From positions 2,403,001 through 2,467,000 of the forward strand of contig NZ_CP129970.2 in assembly GCF_030503895.2 (NCBI RefSeq): 64,000 nt of DNA, written 5' to 3'. How positions within the stretch are numbered: position 1 is the first letter of the stretch; each line of letters begins with the position of its first letter. Below, one piece after another: positions 54,601 to 63,860 of the stretch. The position numbers and the translations under genes are program-made. The DNA comes from Marivirga arenosa. Its GTDB lineage: Bacteria; Bacteroidota; Bacteroidia; Cytophagales; Cyclobacteriaceae. The notes beneath the pieces were generated by a model. That model was not told the DNA's origin. It did no database searches and saw only the letters and a program-made list of their open reading frames with translations.

Positions 54601-55632
54601 ATGAAAATTTCCCATCTTTTCTTAAGTGTATTAATTTTTTTGGTTGGATGTATTGATCCGCTAGATGTTGAGGTGGATGTGGAATCCCCACGTTTGGTGG
54701 TAATTGCAGAAATTTCAGATTTAGAAGAGCCTTACAAGGTAGTTTTACAACGAACAGCTGATTATAAAACTTTGGTAAATGATAGAGTGACTGGAGCTAC
54801 AGTAAGTGTAGTCTCAAGTCAAGGTGATGAATATTTCTTTGAAGAACAAAGAGCAGGTCAATATTTTTCTTGTCCTGCAGAATTTGTTGGAGAAGTTGGA
54901 GAGCAATATCAATTAAGAATTAGAACCACTCAAGATAAACTGTATGAATCCTCAATCGAAACCCTTTTACCTAGTGGTGAAATTGATTCTGCATATTACC
55001 AAAAAGCAGAAAGACTGGTAACTTCTAACACCCATGAATATAATGAGAAGGGGATCAAAGTTTTTTGCAACTTTAAGGATAATTCCGCAAAAGAGTATTT
55101 TATGATTGATTGGCAAGGGACGTATAAATTCCAACCTTCAATGTTAGATACTAAAAATAGGTATTGCTGGAATACAGAGGCTTCTGAATTGGAAATTAAC
55201 CTACATGATGACCAATTTTCAAATAATAGTTTAGTAAAAGATTATGAGATCACTTACCTCCCTGATGGATTGAGGTTTACGGAAGCTTATAGCTTTCAAG
55301 TCCGTCTAAAGTCATTAACGACAGGGGCTTATGAATTTTGGTCTCTAATAAAGCAGCAATATGAAAATGATGGTTCAATATTTAGTGCATTACCTGCTCA
55401 AATAAGTAGTAATATTGTATCCTTAAATAATGTAGAAGAGAAAGTGCTAGGTTATTTTACGGTCTCTTCAGTTGCAACCTACCGTATTAAAATTCCTCAC
55501 TATGCTCTTACAGGTATAAATGAGGCTCAACTTCCATGTAAAAGGTTTAGCCCTTCTGACCCTGTGCCAGAATATTGTTTTGATTGTACTAAATTTGAAA
55601 ATAGCGTAGGGGAGGAGCCTCCCTTTTGGTAA
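54601..55632 (+). CDS. DUF4249 family lipoprotein
   Basis: A 343-aa lipoprotein with lipobox Cys17 (LIFLVGCIDP). The DUF4249 pattern is seen in SPRLVVIAEISDLEEPYKVV and in LQRTADY...VTGATVSVVSSQGDEYFF, with C-terminal cysteines (CKRF, CFDCTKFE). The family is nearly always next to a TonB-dependent receptor of this type, as here, and probably forms the surface partner of that receptor. Confidence 0.9.
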   Translation: MKISHLFLSVLIFLVGCIDPLDVEVDVESPRLVVIAEISDLEEPYKVVLQRTADYKTLVNDRVTGATVSVVSSQGDEYFFEEQRAGQYFSCPAEFVGEVGEQYQLRIRTTQDKLYESSIETLLPSGEIDSAYYQKAERLVTSNTHEYNEKGIKVFCNFKDNSAKEYFMIDWQGTYKFQPSMLDTKNRYCWNTEASELEINLHDDQFSNNSLVKDYEITYLPDGLRFTEAYSFQVRLKSLTTGAYEFWSLIKQQYENDGSIFSALPAQISSNIVSLNNVEEKVLGYFTVSSVATYRIKIPHYALTGINEAQLPCKRFSPSDPVPEYCFDCTKFENSVGEEPPFW

Positions 55633-55646
55633 TCTAAAAAGAATTT

Positions 55647-56042
55647 TTATTGTAGATTATTTTTAATCTCACTTGTTACTTTTTCTAATTCTTCTTGAGA
55701 AGGATTTAATTTTTCTTTGCTGAAATTAATGTCATTCATGGAATTAAGAGGAACTAAATGCACGTGAACATGAGGTACTTCTAAACCAATAACAGCTACC
55801 CCAATTCGAATACATTTTACAGATTTCTCAATGGCTTTAGCTACCTTCTTTGAGAAAACATGGAGACCTGCTAATACATCATCATCCAAATCAAATATAT
55901 AGTCCGTTTCCTGTTTTGGTACAACTAAAACATGCCCCATTACGAGCGGATTAATATCAAGAAAAGCAATATAGTTGTCATCTTCAGCAACAATATGTCC
56001 TGGAATTTCTCTGTTAATGATTTTAGTGAATATAGTAGCCAT
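55647..56042 (-). CDS. HIT family nucleotide-binding hydrolase
   Basis: A 131-aa protein with the histidine triad HVHVHLVPL at about residues 93-101 and the N-terminal KIINREIPGHIVAEDDNYIA. HIT proteins hydrolyse dinucleotide or nucleoside phosphoramidate substrates. It is downstream of greA on the same strand. Confidence 0.92.
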   Translation of the reverse strand: MATIFTKIINREIPGHIVAEDDNYIAFLDINPLVMGHVLVVPKQETDYIFDLDDDVLAGLHVFSKKVAKAIEKSVKCIRIGVAVIGLEVPHVHVHLVPLNSMNDINFSKEKLNPSQEELEKVTSEIKNNLQ

Positions 56043-56091
56043 AATTATAATGTTAATAAAAAAGCCGAATCTTATGACTCGGCTAAATAAT

Positions 56092-56565
56092 TTACAAACT
56101 GATTTCTAAAACTTCAAATTCCATTTTTCCGGCCGGTGCATCTACTTCAGCAACTTCACCAACTTTTTTCCCCATTAGCCCTTTCCCTATAGGCGATTTA
56201 ATTGAAATTTTACCTTCCTTGAGGTTGGCCTCCTCTTCTGAAACCATAGTGTAGGTTACTTCCATGCCATTTTTCTTGTTTTTAATTTTAGCTTTGGTTA
56301 GTAATCCTACTTTAGAAGTATCAACGTCTGATTCTTTAATAACTCTTGCATTCGCAATTACGGTTTCAAGTTTATTGATTTTCATTTCAAGTAAACCTTG
56401 AGCTTCTTTAGCTGCATCATATTCTGCATTTTCGCTTAAGTCTCCTTTGTCTCTGGCCTCTGCAATATCAGCTGAAGCTTTTGGCCTTTCCACGGTTTTT
56501 AAATGATGAAGTTCATCCTTCATTTTTTTCAAACCTTCTTCTGTGTAGTATGATACTTTACTCAT
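56092..56565 (-). CDS. greA: Transcription elongation factor GreA
   Basis: A 157-aa protein from ATG 56565 (MSKVSYYTEEGLKKMKDELH), which fits GreA length; the frame is open further upstream, but without homology. The N-terminal coiled coil carries acidic tip residues (DKGDLSENAEYDAAKE), and the C-terminal FKBP-like domain has ISIKSPIGKGLMGKKVGEVA. It rescues backtracked RNA polymerase by stimulating transcript cleavage. Confidence 0.96.
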   Translation of the reverse strand: MSKVSYYTEEGLKKMKDELHHLKTVERPKASADIAEARDKGDLSENAEYDAAKEAQGLLEMKINKLETVIANARVIKESDVDTSKVGLLTKAKIKNKKNGMEVTYTMVSEEEANLKEGKISIKSPIGKGLMGKKVGEVAEVDAPAGKMEFEVLEISL

Positions 56566-56700
56566 TGTTTTAAAAAAAATTGAAATTTCTATAAAATAAA
56601 AAACGGCACAATTTTGCATGAGCCGTCTTTTTTGTTTTCTGAATATTTGATACAAATATAAATGAATTAAATCTTGAAAACAAGACGATGCATTAACGTT

Positions 56701-57543
56701 CTACTTACCTAAAAGTTCTGGATAATGTTCTTGAATTTCTTTCTTGATGTCTTCATCAAGTTCAGCTAAGTATAGAGTTTTTACTTTTTTAAGCTGGTCT
56801 AAAGTTAATCCTTCAGCACCTTTCAAATTTGCTTTATACAAACTGGCTTCGTCAAATACAGCTCCTGTTAAATGGCAGTTGCTTAAGTCAGATTCCATTA
56901 GATAAGCATTTGTAAAATCTGATTTTATTAAAAACGCGTTTTTGAAATTAGCTTTAATCAAAAATGCATCCTTAAAATTAGCCCCACTTGCAAAAGCACC
57001 CTCGAAGTTAGCTTGATTCATTTTAGCATTTTCGAAATTTGTTTGATTCGCCCTAGTGCCAGTAAAATTACATTCTATTGCATTAGCATGACTGAAATTT
57101 GAGGAATTTAAGTTTGAGCCTGTTAAATCAACATGACTCATATTGGTTTTGGTTAAATGGCAGTTTACTAGATTTATTTCTGTAATGTTGTGTCGGTTAA
57201 GTCTTTTGATGTTACCAACCGTTCTAAAAGCAGCTTCTTCTGATTCCCATTGCCTAAAGTCATCAATTTCATCTTTATACATTCTTATTCTCAGCTGTTT
57301 TTCACCGTTAGCATTTAGCCAGTAAATTAGAATACCGATGATCGCGATATCGAAAATCATACCGTGGGCTTCAGCCATTACTTCTTTGAAAAAGTCGCGG
57401 AAGTTATCAAAATAATATGGAGCACTTAATCCTAGAACTACTATGGTAAGAATAATAAGAACAATAAAAGAAGTCATAATTGGCTTCTCAATTATCTCTT
57501 TTATCTTTTCCTCTGCCTTATTTCTGTATTCTTTAATGTCCAT
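56701..57543 (-). CDS. Membrane-anchored pentapeptide-repeat protein
   Basis: A 280-aa protein. Two spans occur near residues 24-45 (SFIVLIILTIVVLGLSAPYY) and 63-80 (IFDIAIIGILIYWL). A run of pentapeptide repeats spans about 120-250 (for example NLNSSNFSHANAIECNFTGT; FKNAFLIKSDFTNAYLMESD), forming a right-handed beta-helix, with a short helical C-terminus. The role is unknown. Confidence 0.85.
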   Translation of the reverse strand: MDIKEYRNKAEEKIKEIIEKPIMTSFIVLIILTIVVLGLSAPYYFDNFRDFFKEVMAEAHGMIFDIAIIGILIYWLNANGEKQLRIRMYKDEIDDFRQWESEEAAFRTVGNIKRLNRHNITEINLVNCHLTKTNMSHVDLTGSNLNSSNFSHANAIECNFTGTRANQTNFENAKMNQANFEGAFASGANFKDAFLIKANFKNAFLIKSDFTNAYLMESDLSNCHLTGAVFDEASLYKANLKGAEGLTLDQLKKVKTLYLAELDEDIKKEIQEHYPELLGK

Positions 57544-57603
57544 AGACTTTTAATAGCTCAGTATCTCACTTTTGTAGATTTTTTGTAAGAAAGTTATTTA
57601 AAA

Positions 57604-58548
57604 CTATACAAAATCTTCTTCTTTAACCAATGATTTGATTTTTTGATACAAAACTTCACTGATTTTTTTATAAGATTCAAATGACCATCCTGCAATATGT
57701 GGGGTTAATAATACTTGATTGAATTTACTAAGTTCTTGAAAAACAGATAATTCATCACCTTTTAATTTTTTAATTTTCTCGTTTTCAAGAACATCTAAGG
57801 CTGCGCCTTTTATTTTCTTTTCTTTCAATAATTTTACTAAGTCTTTTAAAACTAAAACTTCTCCCCTTGCTGTATTAAGAATATAATCGAGTTTTTTGAA
57901 TTGATCTAGAAATTCATAATTAACAATTCCTTTATTATGCTTATTCATAGGAATATGTATGCTTAGTATTTGAGATTCTGCTTTAAATTCTTCTAAACTT
58001 ACCTCTTCAACATAATCATTTCCAAAACCAGATTTTTGATCATCAAATGCAAGAATTCTACATCCAAAACTACTTAAACGTTTAGCAAAGGCTTCTCCCA
58101 TATAGCCAAACCCCATTAAGCCTACAGTTTTTCCCATTAATTCAATCCCTCTATTGCCCTCTCTATCCCAAATTCCTTTTCTAACTTCAAGATCTGCCTT
58201 ATTAATATTATTAAATAAATTTAAAATCATTCCAATAGCATGTTCTGCTAAGGCATCTCTATTTCCTTCAGGCGCATTTAATAAATGGATTTTCCGATTG
58301 TTTAATTCTTCTTCATCCAAATTATCTACTCCTGCTCCAGCACGAGCAATAAATTTTAAATCTTTTGAATGACCGAGCAATTCTATATCAATAGGGGTTT
58401 TACTTCTTACAATCATACCCTGGTAGCCATGGATTGATGAAATTATTTCATCTCTTGTAATATTGGGCTTATAATCTACTTCAATATTGATTGAATTTAA
58501 TGAAGTGATTATGCTTTCATGCATATCATCAATAATGAGAACTTTCAT
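57604..58548 (-). CDS. D-2-hydroxyacid dehydrogenase
   Basis: A 314-aa NAD-dependent enzyme of the D-isomer 2-hydroxyacid dehydrogenase family. The NAD motif is GLMGFGYMGEAFAKRL (about residue 143). Catalytic residues are Arg in NTARGEVL, Glu in LDVLENEKI and His in LTPHIAGWS. It resembles phosphoglycerate dehydrogenase (SerA) but lacks the ACT domain. The substrate is not fixed. It follows mgtE after 5 bases. Confidence 0.9.
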   Translation of the reverse strand: MKVLIIDDMHESIITSLNSINIEVDYKPNITRDEIISSIHGYQGMIVRSKTPIDIELLGHSKDLKFIARAGAGVDNLDEEELNNRKIHLLNAPEGNRDALAEHAIGMILNLFNNINKADLEVRKGIWDREGNRGIELMGKTVGLMGFGYMGEAFAKRLSSFGCRILAFDDQKSGFGNDYVEEVSLEEFKAESQILSIHIPMNKHNKGIVNYEFLDQFKKLDYILNTARGEVLVLKDLVKLLKEKKIKGAALDVLENEKIKKLKGDELSVFQELSKFNQVLLTPHIAGWSFESYKKISEVLYQKIKSLVKEEDFV

Positions 58549-58553
58549 AAAAC

Positions 58554-59930
58554 TTAATATAAAAAGTGGGCTACTGAGAAATAAACCAATAATCCTAATA
58601 AATCATTAGTGGTGGTAATAAATGGACCTGCAGCTAGGGCGGGATTTATGCCAAATTTATCGAGCACAATTGGGGTAACAGTACCCATAAAAGAGGCTAA
58701 CAGAACTACAGCAAATAATGCAGTTGACACCACAATGGCTAATTTTACTTCTTGGCCTAAAATTAAATTCATTCCCATTACTATTCCGGCAATAACTAAT
58801 CCATTTAATATAGCAATAACTAAAACTTTTGTGATTCTTTTAAGGAAGGAATCATCAAAAACTGACTTGCTAGCCAAACTTTGTAAAACTATAGAAGAGG
58901 ACTGAATTCCAACATTTCCACCGGTTGCTGTAATCAATGGAATAAAGAAAGCCATTGCGGGAACCAACAAAATATCCTCTTCAAACACACCAATAAACTG
59001 AGCGCCTAATAATCCCCCAAACATACCTATGATTAGCCAAGGCAATCGAGCGCGTGTGAGCATCCAGATGCTATCATCTTCCTCTACATCTTCAGAAATA
59101 CCGGCCATCATTTGTCTTTCTTCCTCCGCCAATTCTGTAATAACATCTACGATATCATCAATCGTAATGCGGCCCATCAATTTTCCCTGCACATTTACTA
59201 CCGGCACGGCATCTAAATCGTATTTACGCATTACTTCAGCTACATCTACCTCGTCCATATAGGTTTCTACTGAAATCACATCATCATCATACAGATCCTT
59301 TACTTTCAAATGATCATCGGCTAGTATAATTTTTTTCAAAGAAACTCTACCTAATAATATGTTTTGATCATCTACTACATAAACAGAATAAATTTTTTCA
59401 ACATTTTCTGCTTGTCTTCTGATTTCATCTATACACTGATTAATTGACCAATTCACGTTGGCTTTAATCAATTCTTTAGCCATCAAACCACCCGCTACAT
59501 CTTCTTCGTAGCGAAGTAAGTCCAGAATGTTTTTTGCTTTTTCTTTATTATCAAGGGAAGCAATTACTTCTTCTCGATCTTTAAGCGGTAGTTCATTAAT
59601 AATATCCACCGCATCATCAGAATCGAGTTCATTAAGCATGGCTGCGATTTCAACCGACTCAAACTCCTTCAGATATTTAGAACGGACATCTTCATCTAAA
59701 TCATTAATGACTTCAGCACTGACTTCGTTCTCCAATACATCCAAAACATATCTTGATTCTTCAGTATTAAATTCAAGCAGGATAGTTGAAATATCTGCAG
59801 GATTAGTCCCTTCTAGTGTATTTTTTATGAAATTTTCATCCTTTCCATTTATGGCAAGTTGTAATTTCTCAAAATACTCTTTCGATAGTTCAAACTGATC
59901 AATATGTTCTTGTTGTTCAAGATTCTCCAT
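58554..59930 (-). CDS. mgtE: Magnesium transporter MgtE
   Basis: A 458-aa protein. It has an MgtE N-domain (about residues 35-135), two CBS domains (about 140-265, LMAKELIKANVNWS; VISVETYMDEVDVAEVMRKY), and a five-span membrane domain from about 290 with PLITATGGNVGIQSSS and NDLLGLLVYF. It is a Mg2+-gated channel of the inner membrane. It overlaps the rsmA 3' end by 14 bases. Confidence 0.95.
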   Translation of the reverse strand: MENLEQQEHIDQFELSKEYFEKLQLAINGKDENFIKNTLEGTNPADISTILLEFNTEESRYVLDVLENEVSAEVINDLDEDVRSKYLKEFESVEIAAMLNELDSDDAVDIINELPLKDREEVIASLDNKEKAKNILDLLRYEEDVAGGLMAKELIKANVNWSINQCIDEIRRQAENVEKIYSVYVVDDQNILLGRVSLKKIILADDHLKVKDLYDDDVISVETYMDEVDVAEVMRKYDLDAVPVVNVQGKLMGRITIDDIVDVITELAEEERQMMAGISEDVEEDDSIWMLTRARLPWLIIGMFGGLLGAQFIGVFEEDILLVPAMAFFIPLITATGGNVGIQSSSIVLQSLASKSVFDDSFLKRITKVLVIAILNGLVIAGIVMGMNLILGQEVKLAIVVSTALFAVVLLASFMGTVTPIVLDKFGINPALAAGPFITTTNDLLGLLVYFSVAHFLY

Positions 59931-60699
59931 CTGCTAGCAGATTAGTTAATTCTACAAAATCGTTAACGGTGAGTTGTTCGGCTCTTTTATCAAGTAAATC
60001 TAGTGACTTTTGTTCAGTTGTTAAATCAAAACTTTTTAATGCATTGCGTAATGTTTTCCTACGATTATTAAAACCTTGCTTTACAACCCTGAAAAACAAC
60101 TTTTCATCACAATCTAAAGTTTCAGTTTCATTTCTTTTTAATCTTAATACTGCTGAAGTTACCTTCGGAGGCGGATTAAATACATTAGGAGGTACTGAAA
60201 ATAAATATTCAACATCATAAAAAGCTTGAATTAATACGCTTAATATGCCATAAGTTTTATTCCCCTCTTTTGAAGCTATCCTTTCTCCCACTTCTTTTTG
60301 AATCATTCCTACCACTTCAGGAATTTGATTTCTATACTCTAAAACTTTAAAGAAAATTTGTGATGAAATATTATATGGAAAGTTGCCAATTATTCCGAAT
60401 GGCTCATTAAAGTATTTTGATACATCCATTCTTAAAAAATCTTCCAAAATGAATTGATCGGAATAATCAGGATGTTGATCTTTTAGATAATCAATGGATT
60501 CCTGATCAACATCCATAAATAATAAATCATAAATATTTTGTTGAATTAAAATATCACTCAAAACACCCGTGCCAGGACCAATCTCTAATAATTTATTATA
60601 GGATTGATGACCGCTTAAACTTTCCACAATTTTGTTGGCAATATTTTGGTCTTTTAAGAAATGTTGACCTAGATGTTTTTTCGCTCGAACTCCCTTCAT
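59917..60699 (-). CDS. rsmA: 16S rRNA dimethyladenosine transferase RsmA (KsgA)
   Basis: A 260-aa protein. The family start is VRAKKHLGQHFLKDQNIA, the SAM motif is LEIGPGTGVLSDIL, and the catalytic motif IV is GNFPYNISSQIFFKVL. Later signatures are NPPPKVTSAVLRLKR and FRVVKQGFNNRRKTLRNAL. It dimethylates two adenines near the 3' end of 16S rRNA. Confidence 0.97.
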   Translation of the reverse strand: MKGVRAKKHLGQHFLKDQNIANKIVESLSGHQSYNKLLEIGPGTGVLSDILIQQNIYDLLFMDVDQESIDYLKDQHPDYSDQFILEDFLRMDVSKYFNEPFGIIGNFPYNISSQIFFKVLEYRNQIPEVVGMIQKEVGERIASKEGNKTYGILSVLIQAFYDVEYLFSVPPNVFNPPPKVTSAVLRLKRNETETLDCDEKLFFRVVKQGFNNRRKTLRNALKSFDLTTEQKSLDLLDKRAEQLTVNDFVELTNLLADGES

Positions 60700-60785
60700 T
60701 TTTCAAAGCAGATAAAAAAAAACTAAATTGCACAGAATTTAATCATAATTATTTCAAAATTCAGCTTCAAGTTCTGATTTAAGAT

Positions 60786-61796
60786 ATGGAAGAAAATAAT
60801 AAACCAACAATTGCTATTACTATTGGAGATGTAAATAGTATTGCTCCTGAAGTGATCATTAAAGCTTTAGAAGACAATAGAATTTTGAAATTGATGACTC
60901 CAGTGGTGTATGGTTCAGGTAAAATATTGTCCTATTATAGAAAAGCTCTAAACATTCGTGATTTCAATTATTTTCAATTAAAAAAATTGGAAGAACTAAA
61001 TGACAAGAAATTGAATGTTCTCAATTTATGGGAAGAAACTGTGAATATCACCATGGGGCAATCTACTGAGGAAGCAGGTAAATATGCTTTTATCAGCATA
61101 GAAAAAGCTGTTGATGATGCTCTTGCAGGAAATGTTGATGCTATTGTTACGGCTCCAATCAATAAAAATAATATTCAGTCCGATAATTTTAATTTTGCGG
61201 GACATACAGAGTATTTAGCGCAGAAATCTGAAGTTAAAGACAGTTTAATGTTATTAGTAGATGGTGATTTGAGAGTAGGGGTGGTAACTGGGCATATTCC
61301 TATTCAAGATGTAGCAAATAAGGTTACAGCAGAAAAAATTGACAGTAAATTAGATGTTTTAGAAAAATCTTTAAAGCAGGATTTCGGAATCAAAAAACCT
61401 AAAATAGCAGTATTAGGCTTAAATCCACATGCGGGCGATGGTGGAGTTATCGGAAATGAGGAAGAAGACTTTATCAAACCATTAATTGAAAAGAGGAAAG
61501 AAAAAGGGAAATTAGTTTTTGGTCCTTTTCCAGCTGATGGCTTTTTTGGAAATCAACAGTATAAAAACTTTGATGCTGTATTAGCTATGTATCATGATCA
61601 AGGATTGATTCCTTTTAAAACATTAGCCTTTTCAAATGGAGTTAATTATACTGCTGGTTTACCTTTTGTACGTACTTCACCAGACCATGGAACAGCTTAT
61701 GACTTAACAGGAAAAGGTCAGGCGGATGAAACTTCTATGCGACAAGCCTTGTTCTTGGCATCCGATATCATAAAGAATAGAAAAGAATATTCTTAA
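60786..61796 (+). CDS. pdxA: 4-hydroxythreonine-4-phosphate dehydrogenase PdxA
   Basis: A 336-aa enzyme of the deoxyxylulose-dependent vitamin B6 pathway. Recognised motifs are ITIGDVNSIAPEVIIKAL, TAPINKNNIQ, GHTEYLAQKS (substrate/metal His), NPHAGDGGVIGNEE, MYHDQGLIPFK and RTSPDHGTAYDLTGKG. Upstream regulation is not evident. It is divergent from rsmA. Confidence 0.96.
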   Translation: MEENNKPTIAITIGDVNSIAPEVIIKALEDNRILKLMTPVVYGSGKILSYYRKALNIRDFNYFQLKKLEELNDKKLNVLNLWEETVNITMGQSTEEAGKYAFISIEKAVDDALAGNVDAIVTAPINKNNIQSDNFNFAGHTEYLAQKSEVKDSLMLLVDGDLRVGVVTGHIPIQDVANKVTAEKIDSKLDVLEKSLKQDFGIKKPKIAVLGLNPHAGDGGVIGNEEEDFIKPLIEKRKEKGKLVFGPFPADGFFGNQQYKNFDAVLAMYHDQGLIPFKTLAFSNGVNYTAGLPFVRTSPDHGTAYDLTGKGQADETSMRQALFLASDIIKNRKEYS

Positions 61797-61852
61797 AGCT
61801 ATTTAGTAATATCAAATAATCTTTTTATCTTTGCGCTCTTAATTCAGGTGGG

Positions 61853-62392
61853 ATGGAAAAGTTGAAAGAATTCGACATTCAAGTATATAAGCTTGGAAAC
61901 AAGCTGCATGAATATAAGTTTTCTGCTGATAAAGACTTTTTCAGCAAGTTTGAAGGGGATTTGATTGATAGTGGAGAAGTAAAAATTGATCTCTTATTGG
62001 ATAAAAGAGATAATTTAATGGAGCTCTCTTTCGATTTTTCAGGATATCTTGATCTTGTGAGCGATAGAAGTTTAGAAGAATTTGAATACCCGATAGATAT
62101 CAGCAAAAAGTTGCTGTATAAATATGGAGAAGAGGAAAAAGAGTTAGAAGAGGATGTAATGGTAATTACAAAAAACACACAAGTGATTAATGTAGGCCAT
62201 TTCATTTATGAAACTATTGCTTTGCAAATTCCATTAAAAAAGCTTCACCCCGATGAGTTAGGAGAAGATGAAGAGCATAATGAATATGTTTACATAGATA
62301 ATGCTGATGATAATCCGAGTGAGGAGGAAAAAAGTGAAGAAGAAATTGACCCGCGATGGGCAGCATTAAAAGATTTGAAAAAAAAGAAATAA
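61853..62392 (+). CDS. DUF177 (YceD) family protein
   Basis: A 179-aa acidic protein in the conserved position directly before rpmF. The core is GEVKIDLLLDKRDNLMELSF, DFSGYLDLVSDRSLEEFEYP, with a C-terminal PRWAALKDLKKKK ending typical of the family. The usual CxxC pair is absent. YceD is linked to 23S rRNA/ribosome assembly in other bacteria. A -7-like TATCTTTG lies at 61826-61833. Confidence 0.85.
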   Translation: MEKLKEFDIQVYKLGNKLHEYKFSADKDFFSKFEGDLIDSGEVKIDLLLDKRDNLMELSFDFSGYLDLVSDRSLEEFEYPIDISKKLLYKYGEEEKELEEDVMVITKNTQVINVGHFIYETIALQIPLKKLHPDELGEDEEHNEYVYIDNADDNPSEEEKSEEEIDPRWAALKDLKKKK

Positions 62393-62412
62393 GAATTAAA
62401 AATTAGAATAAA

Positions 62413-62604
62413 ATGGCGCATCCTAAGAGAAAAATATCTAGAACCAGAAGAGATAAAAGAAGGACTCATAAAAAAGGAACGGCAAAATTATTGGCGATTT
62501 GTCCTACTACAGGCGAGGCGCATTTGCCACACAGAGCTTTCTGGCACGAAGGTAAACTTTACTACAAAGGTAATGTAGTAATGGAAAAAGAAGTATTGGC
62601 TTAA
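62413..62604 (+). CDS. rpmF: Ribosomal protein L32
   Basis: A 63-aa basic protein: [20 protein letters not shown], then [14 protein letters not shown]. Length and motifs fit bL32; only one cysteine is present (the zinc-free type). It is 20 bases after the DUF177 gene, so they are co-transcribed, and a terminator follows. Confidence 0.97.
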   Translation: MAHPKRKISRTRRDKRRTHKKGTAKLLAICPTTGEAHLPHRAFWHEGKLYYKGNVVMEKEVLA

Positions 62605-62624
62605 TTATAGTCAAGATGAAATAT

Positions 62625-62654
62625 AAAGCTTTGCTTTCAAGCAAAGCTTTTTTT
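62625..62654 (+). terminator. Terminator after rpmF
   Basis: Perfect 12-bp stem AAAGCTTTGCTT / AAGCAAAGCTTT with a 2-base loop and T-run. It isolates rpmF from fabH. Confidence 0.88.
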
Positions 62655-62740
62655 ATTGGCAATACTTTTTTGAATAGTTGAGTTTTATAATTCTTAGAGG
62701 TTAAAATTTGATTATTCTTACCTGTTTCTGGTATCATTGA

Positions 62741-62770
62741 TTGTTGACCTATTCATTTCTCCTAAATTTG
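62741..62770 (+). promoter_or_regulatory. Promoter of fabH
   Basis: TTG at 62741-62743, a 19-base spacer and TAAATTTG at 62763-62770 match the Bacteroidota sigma-ABfr pattern (TTTG-N19-TAnnTTTG). It lies 65 bases before the start codon. Confidence 0.55.
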
Positions 62771-62834
62771 TCGGGCTTCAATTCAATATTATATATATTA
62801 GCAATTCAATAGCCAAAGAAACTACAATCAACAA

Positions 62835-63833
62835 ATGACTAAAATAACTGCAGCTATTACCGGAGTTCATGGATGGGTTCCTGACTATGTGTTGACTAAC
62901 AAAGAGTTAGAGACTATGGTCGAAACTAATGATGAGTGGATTACTTCCCGTACTGGCATTAAAGAAAGAAGAATTCTTAAAGGTGAAAACCAAGGTACTT
63001 CAGTAATTGGTACTGAGGCTGTTAAAGGTTTATTGGAAAAAACAGGTACAAAAGCTGAGGATATTGACTTATTGATTTGTGCTACTACTACTCCAGATAT
63101 GCTTTTCCCTGCTACTGCAAATATTATTAGCAACAATGTAGGCGCAGTTAATGCCTTCAGCTATGATATACAAGCAGCTTGCTCAGGCTTTTTGTTTGCT
63201 TTAGCTACAGGATCTCAATTTATCGAAACAGGTAAGTATAAAAAGGTGATAGTCGTGGGTGCTGATAAAATGTCTTCCATTATTGATTATGAAGATAGAC
63301 AGACTTGTATCATTTTTGGTGATGGTGGCGGAGCAATTTTATTAGAGCCTAATGAAGAAGGTTTTGGGATAAAAGACTCAATACTTCATTCAGATGGTTC
63401 TGGAGAACAGTTCTTACACATGAAAGCAGGAGGGAGCAGGAAACCTGCGTCTGCTGAGACCTTAGCGGCTAAAGAACATTATGTATATCAAGAAGGGAGT
63501 CAAGTATTTAAATTTGCTGTAACGAATATGGCAGAAGTTGCTGCTGAAATTATGGCTAAAAATGAATTGACTTCAGAAGATGTAGCTTGGTTAGTTCCTC
63601 ATCAAGCTAACAAAAGAATTATAGATGCTACTGCTAACCGAATGGGGGTCAATTCTGACAAAGTGATGCTCAATATTCATAAATTTGGTAATACAACCAG
63701 TGGTACTATTCCTTTATGTTTATGGGAATATGAAAAACAAATGAAAAAAGGGGATAATATTATCCTTGCGGCATTTGGCGGAGGATTTACATGGGGCTCC
63801 GTTTATATAAAATGGGCTTACGATTCAAATTAA
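62835..63833 (+). CDS. fabH: Beta-ketoacyl-ACP synthase III (FabH)
   Basis: A 332-aa thiolase-fold enzyme that condenses acetyl-CoA with malonyl-ACP to start fatty acid synthesis. Key segments are [17 protein letters not shown], the catalytic Cys in [13 protein letters not shown] (about residue 114), His in [10 protein letters not shown] and Asn in [11 protein letters not shown]. The upstream plsX gene usual in many bacteria is absent here. Confidence 0.96.
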   Translation: MTKITAAITGVHGWVPDYVLTNKELETMVETNDEWITSRTGIKERRILKGENQGTSVIGTEAVKGLLEKTGTKAEDIDLLICATTTPDMLFPATANIISNNVGAVNAFSYDIQAACSGFLFALATGSQFIETGKYKKVIVVGADKMSSIIDYEDRQTCIIFGDGGGAILLEPNEEGFGIKDSILHSDGSGEQFLHMKAGGSRKPASAETLAAKEHYVYQEGSQVFKFAVTNMAEVAAEIMAKNELTSEDVAWLVPHQANKRIIDATANRMGVNSDKVMLNIHKFGNTTSGTIPLCLWEYEKQMKKGDNIILAAFGGGFTWGSVYIKWAYDSN

Positions 63834-63860
63834 TATCATTAAATTTAATTTTATTTTAAA

